The translations under genes were made by a program, and so were the position numbers. A stretch of 64,000 nt of DNA from Rothia endophytica. Its GTDB lineage: Bacteria; Actinomycetota; Actinomycetes; Actinomycetales; Micrococcaceae. Of the stretch, positions 43,084 through 52,173 are shown piece by piece (the first letter of the stretch is position 1; each line of letters begins with the position of its first letter). The notes beneath the pieces were generated by a model. The model was not told where the DNA came from. It saw only the letters and a program-made list of their open reading frames with translations, and searched no databases. Location of the stretch: assembly GCF_928381505.1 (NCBI RefSeq), contig NZ_CAKMSJ010000004.1:248001-312000 (forward strand), written 5' to 3'.

Positions 43084-43122
43084 AACAGATCTTCATCGAA
43101 TCTCCCTGACCGCTGGGTGTAG

Positions 43123-43165
43123 CGCCGGGCTCGCTCCTTGATAGAGCCGGCTCGGCGTTTTCTTT
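43123..43165 (+). terminator. Terminator after the small membrane gene
   Basis: CGCCG-GGCTC pairs with GAGCC-GGCT-CGGCG (small bulge), followed by TTTTCTTT. Confidence 0.65.
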
Positions 43166-43188
43166 GCTTTCAGGGCGAGCCGGGTGCG

Positions 43189-43983
43189 CTAGGTGAGGTC
43201 ACGACGCCTGAAAACCAGCAGCCCCAGAACTAGAACCGCTCCTACCAGCAGAGCTAAGTAAAGGGTGCCGGTCTCGTCCAAGCCGTGGGTGAGGGGTAAA
43301 TTTCCGATGGCCCAGTGGTAGGGAGAGAAACGGTGCATCCACTCCCAGTCTGGGTTTTGATGGCCCAGGGCATTGAGCACATAGCCGGTGACGGCCAGGG
43401 CGGCACCCGCGCCGGTGGCTGCTTTGCGTGAGCCCGTCATGGCGCCCACCGAGAGGGACGCGGCTCCGGCAGAAAGCCCCAGCAGCCAGTAAGCGAGCAC
43501 CATAGGCGCTATATTTTCTAGGTCGATGTTCAGATTACCGGGTACATTCCAGGCCCAGGTGGCAAGGCCTGCGGTGGCTGCCATGGCTGCGGTGCGTATG
43601 AGCAGGGCAAGAAGCATATTGAGGTAGTAGCCGCTGCGTGAAACGCTGTGGGCAAGAGTGAGTTCTAGCCGCCCATTTTCTTCTGCTCCGGCCACCGCGC
43701 TAGAACCCCAGCTGATGCTGGCGATGGTGATGAGCACAAAACCTAAGAGACCGTAAAGGGTGCTCTGCGCGTAGCCGGCACCGGTGGCGATAGCGTCGAA
43801 GCCAACCGTTTTGGTCAGGGCTTCGGGCATCTGGCTGACCATGGAGTTGGGGCCGCTGACGAGCCCAGCAATAGACCCGTAGAGGCCCAGGTAGAGGCTG
43901 GCGGCTGCCAGCACCCCCAGGCACCAGAGAAACAGCGCCCGCGAGGTGCTGCTCACTTCATTTCTCAGAATTTCAAAGCGCAT
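43189..43983 (-). CDS. ABC transporter permease
   Basis: A 264-residue six-helix membrane protein of the ABC-2 type; SWGSSAVAGAEENGRLELTLAHSVSRSGYYL is a typical cytoplasmic coupling region. ATG 43983 lies inside the last codons of the ATPase gene (11-base overlap), so the two are translated together and form one exporter. Longer upstream starts overlap the ATPase gene and are not used. Confidence 0.8.
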   Translation of the reverse strand: MRFEILRNEVSSTSRALFLWCLGVLAAASLYLGLYGSIAGLVSGPNSMVSQMPEALTKTVGFDAIATGAGYAQSTLYGLLGFVLITIASISWGSSAVAGAEENGRLELTLAHSVSRSGYYLNMLLALLIRTAAMAATAGLATWAWNVPGNLNIDLENIAPMVLAYWLLGLSAGAASLSVGAMTGSRKAATGAGAALAVTGYVLNALGHQNPDWEWMHRFSPYHWAIGNLPLTHGLDETGTLYLALLVGAVLVLGLLVFRRRDLT

Positions 43984-44947
43984 GGCTACCCCTTTTGTGA
44001 GCGGTGACTGAACCAGCAGGTGTGTCTGTGCTGGTGCCGTCCTGGTAGTAGTGCAGGATGCTTTCTTCGAGATCAGGCTTTTCAAGGTTGAGTTCTTGCA
44101 CGGTGTAGGTGCCCAGCAGGGAAAGGAGGGCCGGCACCGGATCACGCAGGGTGCCACGAACCAGGGTGCGGTTGCCCTCCTCTCTAGCCGTCAGGGTGGA
44201 CGCCGGGAGTTGCCGGGCTAGCTGGCTTCGCAATTGATGTGCCACTAGCCCCTCTAGGCTGGCGTGCATTTGCTGACCAGCGGCGTCCCTCAGCTCTGCC
44301 ACGCTGGCAAGAGCGAGCAGGCTACCGTCTTTGACCACGCCCACCCGATGGGCGGCATGCTGTATTTCGCTGAGAATGTGGGAGGAGAGAAAGACAGTCT
44401 GCCCGCGACCAGCCGCTTCGAGGAGTAGCTCCAAAAAGACCTGCTGGACCAGTGGGTCTAGGCCGCTGGTGGGTTCGTCCAAAATGAGCAGGTCAGGTTG
44501 GTGCATAAAGGCCTGAATCAAACCAATTTTTTGCTTGTTGCCCTTTGAAAGTTTCGAGACGGGGCGGTTCAGCTCGGCACCTAACCGGCGGATGAGCGAA
44601 TCGTGGTAGGCGGAATCAGCCACGGGGTTCAGCGCAGCAAAGTGCTTGAGCAGCCCCTTGCCGGTGAGGGAGGGGACCGTGAGGAACTCCCCGGGCAGGT
44701 AGCCGATGTGCCGGCGCAGGGCGGTATTATCGCGCGGATTTTGGCCCAGCACCCGAATGCTGCCGCTCGTAGGGCGCAGGGCGTCGACGAGCATGCGCAT
44801 GGTGGTCGACTTGCCAGCACCATTAGGGCCGACCAGGCCAAAAATTTCACCTCGGTCAACGCTAATATTCAGCTGGTTGACGGCTGTTTTTGCCCCAAAA
44901 CGCTTGGTGAGGTCCCGGATGCTCAGGGCGGTATCGGTAGTCTTCAC
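43973..44947 (-). CDS. ABC transporter ATP-binding protein (exporter type)
   Basis: A 324-residue ATPase. Walker A GPNGAGKST, signature LSKGNKQKIGLIQAF, Walker B LLILDEPTSGLDP, His switch LSSHILSE. A C-terminal extension of about 90 residues is DrrA-like. GTG 44947 is chosen for GAAAGGGG upstream; the longer frame enters the lhr 3' end. Substrate unknown; drug or peptide export is the usual role. Its 5' part lies in the 437-bp duplicated segment and is repeated at 52169-52305. Confidence 0.88.
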   Translation of the reverse strand: MKTTDTALSIRDLTKRFGAKTAVNQLNISVDRGEIFGLVGPNGAGKSTTMRMLVDALRPTSGSIRVLGQNPRDNTALRRHIGYLPGEFLTVPSLTGKGLLKHFAALNPVADSAYHDSLIRRLGAELNRPVSKLSKGNKQKIGLIQAFMHQPDLLILDEPTSGLDPLVQQVFLELLLEAAGRGQTVFLSSHILSEIQHAAHRVGVVKDGSLLALASVAELRDAAGQQMHASLEGLVAHQLRSQLARQLPASTLTAREEGNRTLVRGTLRDPVPALLSLLGTYTVQELNLEKPDLEESILHYYQDGTSTDTPAGSVTAHKRGSHAL

Positions 44948-45247
44948 AGCTACCCCTTTCCTCTTTTTTTCCTCTTTTAGGGTACACCTCAACGCACCAT
45001 CGTGTGCCCTAGCCTCGGCGCATACGAAGTCCTCGGGGAGTGAGATAAAAACCGGCGGCAAGCAGGGCGGTGCGCAGGGTAATTACCGGGTGCTCGGCCA
45101 GCTCTCCCTGCGGGGCTTCAGCCCCGGGCAGGGGAGCCGGGGAGTCCAGGATATCCATGCCACCGGCGGTCTCAAGAGCAATTTTGTCGGCGGCTCCTGC
45201 CCGCACCAGCTCACCGAGCAGAGGCGCTGCGGCAGCAATGACGGCGG
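44811..45247. repeat. 437-bp direct repeat, copy A
   Basis: Nearly identical to 52169-52605 (offset 7358; one difference seen, T for C near 44870). It holds the first 137 bases of the ABC ATPase gene, the intergenic gap and the last 240 bases of lhr. Copy A carries the working ATPase start and a dead lhr tail (45009-45247). Confidence 0.92.
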
Positions 45248-47131
45248 TGGAACAACGACGGCGTATGGACACGCCTCAAGCCCGGCGACACCGACCCCGC
45301 AACCGGCAGCATCTACACCGGCCCGCCCAGCGATGCGGCTCTCTCGCCCGGTGAGCGGGTGATCGTGGACGAAGCGGGCATGCTCGACCAAGACACCGCC
45401 CACGCACTCCTCACCATCACTCAAGAGGCAGGCGCGACCGTCGCGCTCGTCTGCGACCGCGCACAACTGCCCGCAGTCGGCAGGGGTGGGGTGCTCGACA
45501 TGGCCGCACAGATCAGGGGCCGCACCTACGACATGACCGAACTCCACAGGTTCACTGATGCCGACTACGCGGCACTCACGCTCGCCATGCGCGACCGGGA
45601 GAACCCCGGCGAGGTGTTCGACCGACTCGCCTCAATGAAGCTCATCATCCTGCACGCCGACGAGGATGCAGCCCGTGAGCACATCACCGCCCATGCTCGC
45701 GGCGGGGAGGCGATCACCGTCGCCACCAACGACGAAGCCGCCGCGTTGAATGAGCGCGTCCGCGCAGTGCGCGTGGAGCGCGGTGAGGTCGATCATGCGG
45801 TGACGGCGACCGGCGGCGACGGGCTGAGCATTGGTGCTGGTGACCTCATCCAGACCCGCAGGAACGACACTGGGCTGGGCGTGGCGAACCGGCAGCAATG
45901 GATCGTGCAGCACATCGCTGAGGACGGCACCGTCTATGCGCGAGAAACCGCCAGCGGACGCAAGAACCCGCGCACCGTCACCATGCCTGCCGAGTATGTG
46001 GCTGAGCACACGCACCTGTCCTATGCCGCGACCGCCTACGGCGTCCAAGGCGCAACCGTAGGCGCGTCGCACACGATGCTCAGCGAGGCGACGAGCGCAG
46101 CGGGTGTCTACGTCGGAATGACCCGGGGCCGCGAACACAACCGCCTGCACCTCATCGCCGAGAACCTGACTGACGCCAGAGCGCAATTCGTCGCAGCGAT
46201 GGAACGCGACCCCGCAGACCGGGGGCTCGACCACGCCAGCCAGCAGGCGATAGACGCCGTGCAGGGTCTCGTCGCCGATGGCTCTGTCAGGCTGGTCACC
46301 GACGAACTCGCACGCCTCACCACCGAGGCCGAACGCGCGGAACGAGCGGCCAAGCGGTGGGAGCAGGCCGCCGCCAGGCTCGATGCCCAACGTGCAGCAC
46401 ATCGCACCGAGGACGACGAGCAGGCCGACGTGCTTCGAAGGGCTGAGACAGAGGCCGAACAGATACGCGCTGAAGTCACCGCGCCGCTCACCGTGCAAGC
46501 CGAGCACGACGGCGCCGCCTACCTCGACGCGATCAAGGACGAGGCCACCGCGAGTGCTCGCCTCTCCATGGTTGGGCGGTTCGGCAGGCGCAAGGCCCGC
46601 GCCGAGCATCAGGCCGCGACCGAAGACACCCGGAACGTCCGTTCGCGGGTGCGTGCGGTCTGGGGCGGTGAACCGCCGAGCACCCCCGACGCACTTCCCG
46701 CATGGGCGGCCCAGGCGGCGGCACGACATGCCCAGAGTGATCCTCGTGTGAGAGACGCTGATCGCGCCGTTGAGGCGGCACGCGCCGACCAGAATGCGAC
46801 CAGGCAGCGACACCAGCACGAGCGCATGGCGTTGCTTGTCAGCGAGTACGGGGCAGAGCGCGCTCGCGCAAACCAGCTCGGCATGCGCGCGATCAATCCA
46901 CACCGCAACGCCCGCGATGCCCGTGCGCGAGCCGCCCTGATCCGGGCCGAGGCCGACGAACTGCGCAGCCTGACCGCGGTGGACGCCGCCCAACTGATCG
47001 GCGCCAATCGCGCCGAGCAGGAGCAGACGAAGCGGCAAGCGGCATGGCGGGAACGGCAGCTCTACGACCCGTTCGAGTGTGACCCGCGACGCGACCGTCC
47101 CGGCCCGGAGGGACCGGCACGCGGTCTCTGA
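45248..47131 (+). pseudogene. MobF relaxase/helicase (TrwC/TraA-like), C-terminal part only
   Basis: The frame is open from the repeat boundary: WNNDGVWTRLKPGDTDPATG, VIVDEAGMLDQDTAHALL (Walker B-like), VCDRAQLPAVGRGG, TVATNDEAAALNERVR, HLSYAATAYGVQGATVGASH and YVGMTRGREHN are the C-terminal motifs of the RecD-like helicase in MobF relaxases. After them comes a long Arg/Ala/Glu coiled coil. The relaxase domain with its tyrosine and histidines and the Walker A are missing. So this is a leftover of a conjugative or mobilisable element. An internal start could still give a partial protein. Confidence 0.85.
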
Positions 47132-47332
47132 TCAGGCAAGCGTCCAGTGGCCTACTTCGCGGTACTCCGAGTCGTACACCGTCTCAGTGGCGGGCTGACC
47201 GAGGTCATAGTGCTTTATGTTGCCCGCCCAGTACCGCAGCACTCGCGACAGCTCCTCTCCGGGGTCGCCTGCGACGGCGGACAGGCCGATTTCAAGATGG
47301 AACCGAGTCGCTGTCTTCTCCGTGTTTCCCAT
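47132..47332 (-). CDS. Small hypothetical protein next to the relaxase
   Basis: A 66-residue acidic protein (MGNTEKTATRFHLEIGLS..., ending YREVGHWTLA). It ends directly at the relaxase stop, converging tail to tail. I recall similar short proteins beside relaxases in actinobacterial mobile elements, but the function is unknown. Ribosome site weak. Confidence 0.55.
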   Translation of the reverse strand: MGNTEKTATRFHLEIGLSAVAGDPGEELSRVLRYWAGNIKHYDLGQPATETVYDSEYREVGHWTLA

Positions 47333-47440
47333 ACTTCAACCGTATCCTTGAACTGCTGGTTGGTACTTTGAGGCGGACCACCACCTGTTCACAGCGCGAG
47401 CCACCCGAGACCCTCAAACCGCACTTGAACGGGGAGGATG

Positions 47441-48163
47441 ATGAAGACCGCCGATCTTGCCGCCAGCGCGGGAGTGTCGACCCAGCACGTGCGCAATCTG
47501 GAAGCCGCAGGCGTCCTTCCTACCGCCGCGCGCACCGCCAACGGATACCGTCTCTACACCGATGAACACCTCAGCGCCTTGCACTGCTACCAAGCGCTCG
47601 CCGACGGCCACGGTGCACCGACCGCCCGCGCCGTCATGACCGCCGTCTACCGGGACGACACCGCCGAAGCGCTCGCACTCATCGACGCCTCTCATCACAC
47701 GCTCCATGAACAACGTCAGACGCTCGCCCAGACGACGCAGACCCTCAACGCCATCAGCAGCGCCGTAGACGAGCGATTGCACGCCAGCGTGCCGATGTCC
47801 ATCGGGGAACTCGCCCACCTGCTCGGCGTGCGCACCTCCGCCCTCCGCGTCTGGGAGAACGCGGGCCTCCTCACGCCGCAACGTCTACCTGGCGTGCAGC
47901 ATCGCTCCTACGATGCCGACGACGTGCGAGACGCCCGAGTGATCCGACTCCTCCGGCAAGGGCATTACCGATTCACCCGCATCAAGCCCGTCATCGAAGA
48001 ACTCCGCAACGCCCGAACCGGCACAGCCCTCCGCTCCGTCCTCGAAGAACGACACACTGCGTTCACCGCGCGAGCACGAGCCATGCTCCACGCCGCAGCA
48101 CTCCTCGACCGACACCTCACCGCCTACGCCGCCCGCCCGCGGCCGATCGTAGCGTACACGTAG
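47441..48163 (+). CDS. Regulator with two MerR-type DNA-binding domains
   Basis: A 240-residue protein. Residues 1-70 are one MerR winged helix (TADLAASAGVSTQHVRNLEAAGVLPTAAR..GYRLYTDEHL). Residues about 115-185 are a second (SIGELAHLLGVRTSALRVWENAGLLTPQR..RSYDADDVRDARVI). A helical tail follows. GGGGAGG precedes the ATG pair; 47441 has the better spacing. Such double-MerR proteins (TioE-like) are known in actinobacteria. Its TAG stop falls inside the CGTAGTGGTGTCA repeat. Target unknown; it may regulate transfer genes of the lost element. Confidence 0.8.
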   Translation: MKTADLAASAGVSTQHVRNLEAAGVLPTAARTANGYRLYTDEHLSALHCYQALADGHGAPTARAVMTAVYRDDTAEALALIDASHHTLHEQRQTLAQTTQTLNAISSAVDERLHASVPMSIGELAHLLGVRTSALRVWENAGLLTPQRLPGVQHRSYDADDVRDARVIRLLRQGHYRFTRIKPVIEELRNARTGTALRSVLEERHTAFTARARAMLHAAALLDRHLTAYAARPRPIVAYT

Positions 48164-48192
48164 TGGTGTCAGGTACAGCATGCGATATTCAC
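48158..48192 (+). repeat. Boundary repeat, left of the SIR2 unit
   Basis: ACGTAGTGGTGTCA, then a degenerate stretch (CA-x-CATG-x-G-x-TATT), matched in direct orientation at 52139-52173. The first 14 bases are identical. Confidence 0.5.
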
Positions 48193-48301
48193 TGCAATCC
48201 CCTGCATCTTCACTCCTCATTGGGGCCCGCGAGCTGCGGGGTGGAGGTTTCGCCGCGCGATCAGACGAAACCTCGTCTGGCCTACCGGCGCTGGGCTGCG
48301 C

Positions 48302-48307
48302 TATACT
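48302..48307 (+). promoter_or_regulatory. Possible -10 element upstream of the SIR2 gene
   Basis: TATACT, with no good -35 at the usual spacing. It lies about 55 bases before the small leader ORF and 185 before the SIR2 start. Confidence 0.3.
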
Positions 48308-48362
48308 TGTACCCGGCGAGCAACACCAGAGAGCTTGGCCAGAAGAGCACAAGGGAGTCGAG

Positions 48363-48458
48363 ATGGCATTGGTCCGGACCGCTACAAGGTACATGGTCCG
48401 CGCCTTGCCGGGCTGTTGTTTAGATTCGTTCTACGGCACCTTGGAATTACGTCGGTGA
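48363..48458 (+). CDS. Possible 31-codon leader ORF before the SIR2 gene
   Basis: ATG 48363, with AAGGGAG six bases upstream, encodes MALVRTATRYMVRALPGCC and a short tail. The ribosome site is better than that of the SIR2 gene itself, 34 bases downstream. It may be a leader peptide, a small partner protein, or chance. Confidence 0.3.
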   Translation: MALVRTATRYMVRALPGCCLDSFYGTLELRR

Positions 48459-48492
48459 GCACGCTGAACGGCTACAGAGAGTTAGCGGCCTG

Positions 48493-51400
48493 ATGTGGAT
48501 TACTGGAGATGTCGAGCTACCTGACGAGATCCTCGACGCCCACGAGCGTGGCGAGCTGGTGTTCTTCGTCGGCGCAGGGGCTTCGCTGGGCAAACCGTCG
48601 AACCTTCCACTCTTTGAGAGCCTCGCGAAGAAGCTTGCGCGACTGGCGTCGCACCCATTCTCGAGCCGCGGCGGGCTGGACTTTTTTATTGGGCAGCTGG
48701 AGTCGCTCCCTCAGGGATTCGACGCCCATCAGCACGCCCACACGCTGATTTCCGATCCGAGGTCACGATTCAATCCGCTACATAGCGCGGTTGTGCACCT
48801 CGCGGGAATCGGAGGAGCGTTCCGCGTGGTCACCACTAACTACGACGATCACCTTGCCTCTGCTGCAAGAAGCGAATCGATCGCGGTACCGGACACCTGG
48901 TATGGCCCGGCGTTGCCTCTCGGACACGACTTTGCTGGGCTCGTGCACCTGCATGGTTCAGTACGGCGCCCGAAGGAGGAGATGATCCTCACCGACCGTG
49001 ACTTCGGCCATGCGTACATCACCGATGCGTGGGCAGCACGGTTCCTCCTTCCCATGTTCGATCGATTCACCGTGGTGTTCGTCGGCTATAGCCATGACGA
49101 CGTGATCATGCGGTACCTCGCGCTCGGGCTGCCCTCCAGCGGCAACGGCAAGGCCTCCAAGAGGTTCGCGTTTACGAGCGACCCGACGAACAGCAAGTGG
49201 GGATACCTGGGGATACGGCCGATCGCATACCCGGTGGTCGGGGGCGATCATCACGCGCTCGTGGCGGCGCTTACCGCGTGGGCGGATCGAGCCAAGATGG
49301 GGCAGACCGATCACCAGTCGCGTGTGCAGGAGATCGTTGGCGGCGGTACTGCACTGCCACTGCCCGACCGCGACTACCTCCATGGTCGTCTCCGGACGAC
49401 AGACGGCGCCCGCGACTTCGAGTTTGCGACGGGATCGCTGCCCGACGAGACCAAACTCGAATGGCTGACTTGGGTGGAGGATCTTCCTGAGTTCAAGGCC
49501 CTGTTCTCGCCGGCGGACGTGCCTGACGCGACGGCGGTGCTAGGCGACTGGTTCGCACGGACTTTCATCGAGTCGACGACGCTGAACGGTGCAGCACTCC
49601 AGACCGTGCAACGACTCGGGCAATCGATGACGGCTTCGCTCTACCGGACCGCCAGCTGGCTCACTAACGACCTCAGCAAGCAAGACGCGTCTGCCGGAGA
49701 ACGGTGGCAAGCACTTCTGGCTACCTCGATACACGGGCAGTCAGCTCCGCTAGGAACCAAGTTCCTCATGCCGTTCCTGCCCGATTCGACGGCACGCAGC
49801 ACGGCCGTGCTGCGTGCCGCGCTGCGGCCGTTCCTCAAGCTGGAACGGCGTTGGTTCGTCAATGAGTCCACGGAACGCACGGTCCATCCCGATGCAAAGG
49901 TCGCCTGGAACTCGGAAGAGTACGCGCTGACCCAGCACATCATGCTTATTTTGCAGAAATCTGCCCCGGCAGATCGCTCCCTCGGTGGTGTCCTGGAAGA
50001 TGCCATCGCGGCGGCGTACGACCTGCTCGCCGCGTATCACGGCGACCGAAGCTGGGACCCCCTAGCGCATCACCGATCTGCAATCGAACTACACGCCCAG
50101 GATGAATTCCGGGAGCCGCTCGACGCAGTCATAGACGGCCTTCGCGAATACGGGATCAAGGCGCTGCCCCTCTGGCCAGATCTGCCCGATCGATGGTGGA
50201 ACCTCGACCGTGCGCTCATGCAGCGCTTGGCTCTGCATCTGGTAGCGAACGATCCGGAACGGAGTTCGGACGACAAGCTCTCGTGGCTCCTCGATCGCAC
50301 CGGGCTCTACGCAGGCGATCTGAAACATGAGACCTATCAGGTACTCGCCGCCGCGGTCGGTAGCGCGACGCCGCCGCTCAAGCAGCGGGTCTTGGACGCT
50401 GCCGACGCTGGACCCGACTACCCCGAAGAGATTCCCGACCGCGACCGTCACTTCGCGTACGCGAAGTACAACTTGTTGGCATGGCTAACGCAAGCCGACC
50501 CTGACTGGGCGGAGGCGCAGGCCGCGTTCGACGCGATCCAAGCTGAGAACCCTGGTTTCGGGGTGCGAGAGCATCCTGACTTCGACAGCTGGATGACAAG
50601 CGGAACCTGGGGTGGGAAGCCGCCGATGGACATCGAGGAGTTCATTCAGGCGCTCGCTCAGAACGTGAGTGTTGCACTCGATGACCTGCTGTCCCGTGAC
50701 TATTCCGAACGCCACTTCGATCAGCCCGACTGGCGAGATGCGCTCGGGCTTGTGCAGCAGGCTGTCGAGCAACGCCCGGACCTCGGCTTGCAGCTCTGGG
50801 ACGCCGTCCTCCGCCGCGACGAGCTTAACGACAAGCAGGTCGACCTATGGCGCGCGATCGCCGAAGGCTGGGGGAAAGCCCAGCTGGGAGATTCGGGCCT
50901 CGGGGCCGTCCAGCGCCTCACCACACTGCAAACGGACAAGGACTCCGCCTATGCATTAGGGCGATTCCTACTTGAGCAGATTCGACAGCAGATCGACGCA
51001 GCTGAGTCGCCGGTGCTCGCGTCCATGCGCGAGCTGGCGCGAGCACTCTGGCGCGAGCAAGGCGCAGGATTCACACACCGAGAAGATTCGACCCCCCTAT
51101 CGTCCGCGCCGCTCTACCTAAACTCTTGGCCGGGTTTCGTGGCCCAGTATTGGAATAGCGAGGTCGATCGTCGCTGGCGACACTCACGTGAGGATTGGGC
51201 TGGACTCAGCGACGAGGAGTCGGAGGCGCTCGTCGCGCTGCTGAACGGCAACGAGGATGCACTGGACGCTACGCAACCCGCGATTGCTGGACAGCTGTTC
51301 TTCTACTTTGCCGCGGACGCTGACTTCGCGGCGGCCCACCTGCTTCCGCTCTTCAACGACCCGCAGCGACACGCCTTTGGCTGGTACCCGTTCCTGCACC

Positions 51401-52062
51401 ATCCTCGGTGGAACGACCGGCTCCTCGCAGCCGGGCTGTTCGACAGCATGGTCGCCGAGCTCAGCCGTATCGACGAATTGCTAGACCAACAACTGCATCA
51501 CATCTTCCTGGGGTTCATAACCTCCGTGGTGTCATACGCGGGCATCACGAGTACCGACCGGAGGCGCCTGCTTGATGAGACAGTGCTCGCGTCAAACGGC
51601 TCGCATGCCGATGGCTTCGCTGAAGCGGTCGCCCGATTCCTCCGCGAAGATGGCGTCGACGGGGCCGAGGTCTGGCGCCGGTGGCTCGGCAAGCATCTGG
51701 AACGCCGACTCAGCGGGCAGCCGCGGGTCGCATCCGCCGAAGAGCTTGCACGCTGGGCGGACGTCGTTCCTGTCGTGGGTGAATTCGTCCCTGCCGCAGC
51801 AATCCTTTTCGGCGGGCACGGCATCGGTCTGGGTGAGCGATACTTCAATCGAGAGTTGCCGGATGGAGTCCTCGCCGCCTATGGCCCTGAGCTCGTTGCC
51901 TTCTTCGCCGAGCGTGTTCGGAACACGACCGGCACTGACTACATGGTGAGGCACGGCGTGCATCAGCTGGTCAAGGCGATACGAGGCGCGGTCGGCGATT
52001 CGGTTGCACAACCACTGGTAGAAGCGGCGGCAGGTAGCGGACTCCTCGATGACGACGAGTGA
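48493..52062 (+). CDS. Large SIR2-domain protein, probable anti-phage defence
   Basis: An 1189-residue protein. Residues about 15-265 are a SIR2-type NAD-binding domain: FFVGAGASLGKPSNLPLFES, VTTNYDDHL (Asn-Asp pair), LVHLHGSVRRP (catalytic His) and VFVGYSHDDVIMRYL. The remaining 900 residues are alpha-helical, rich in Trp and acidic residues, and resemble the DUF4020-type region that accompanies SIR2 in bacterial proteins. Related large SIR2 proteins (DSR, Thoeris) hydrolyse NAD+ on phage infection. The location on a mobile remnant, alone and with no metabolic partner, supports a defence role. ATG 48493 has only a weak ribosome site. Family of the C-terminal part is from memory and not certain. 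Confidence 0.75.
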   Translation: MWITGDVELPDEILDAHERGELVFFVGAGASLGKPSNLPLFESLAKKLARLASHPFSSRGGLDFFIGQLESLPQGFDAHQHAHTLISDPRSRFNPLHSAVVHLAGIGGAFRVVTTNYDDHLASAARSESIAVPDTWYGPALPLGHDFAGLVHLHGSVRRPKEEMILTDRDFGHAYITDAWAARFLLPMFDRFTVVFVGYSHDDVIMRYLALGLPSSGNGKASKRFAFTSDPTNSKWGYLGIRPIAYPVVGGDHHALVAALTAWADRAKMGQTDHQSRVQEIVGGGTALPLPDRDYLHGRLRTTDGARDFEFATGSLPDETKLEWLTWVEDLPEFKALFSPADVPDATAVLGDWFARTFIESTTLNGAALQTVQRLGQSMTASLYRTASWLTNDLSKQDASAGERWQALLATSIHGQSAPLGTKFLMPFLPDSTARSTAVLRAALRPFLKLERRWFVNESTERTVHPDAKVAWNSEEYALTQHIMLILQKSAPADRSLGGVLEDAIAAAYDLLAAYHGDRSWDPLAHHRSAIELHAQDEFREPLDAVIDGLREYGIKALPLWPDLPDRWWNLDRALMQRLALHLVANDPERSSDDKLSWLLDRTGLYAGDLKHETYQVLAAAVGSATPPLKQRVLDAADAGPDYPEEIPDRDRHFAYAKYNLLAWLTQADPDWAEAQAAFDAIQAENPGFGVREHPDFDSWMTSGTWGGKPPMDIEEFIQALAQNVSVALDDLLSRDYSERHFDQPDWRDALGLVQQAVEQRPDLGLQLWDAVLRRDELNDKQVDLWRAIAEGWGKAQLGDSGLGAVQRLTTLQTDKDSAYALGRFLLEQIRQQIDAAESPVLASMRELARALWREQGAGFTHREDSTPLSSAPLYLNSWPGFVAQYWNSEVDRRWRHSREDWAGLSDEESEALVALLNGNEDALDATQPAIAGQLFFYFAADADFAAAHLLPLFNDPQRHAFGWYPFLHHPRWNDRLLAAGLFDSMVAELSRIDELLDQQLHHIFLGFITSVVSYAGITSTDRRRLLDETVLASNGSHADGFAEAVARFLREDGVDGAEVWRRWLGKHLERRLSGQPRVASAEELARWADVVPVVGEFVPAAAILFGGHGIGLGERYFNRELPDGVLAAYGPELVAFFAERVRNTTGTDYMVRHGVHQLVKAIRGAVGDSVAQPLVEAAAGSGLLDDDE

Positions 52063-52138
52063 GCATGACCTCAAGTAGGAGACCTTGGGGTTGATGCACG
52101 TACTGCTACCATCCTGCTCCGCCCTACAGGTAGGCAGG

Positions 52139-52173
52139 ACGTAGTGGTGTCAAACCCAACATGTGGTATTGCC
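52139..52173 (+). repeat. Boundary repeat, right of the SIR2 unit
   Basis: ACGTAGTGGTGTCA followed by the CA-x-CATG-x-G-x-TATT-like stretch. It abuts the start of the 437-bp repeat copy B at 52169. Confidence 0.5.

Larger units (their letters stand above)
45248..52168. mobile_element. 6.9 kb insertion between duplicated host segments
   Basis: Foreign GC-rich DNA placed between lhr and its neighbouring ABC genes, with 437 bp of host sequence duplicated at both sides. Contents: relaxase fragment, small gene, double-MerR regulator and SIR2 protein. It contains no intact recombinase. The long duplication suggests recombination with a circular molecule bearing the host segment, not classical transposition. 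Confidence 0.75.

Noticed and set aside
45632..47038. 468-codon minus-strand frame opposite the relaxase fragment
   Set aside because: The plus strand shows clear helicase motifs; the minus frame shows none.
45248..47131. A working conjugation system
   Set aside because: The relaxase domain and Walker A are absent and no transfer, coupling or recombinase gene is present in the insertion.
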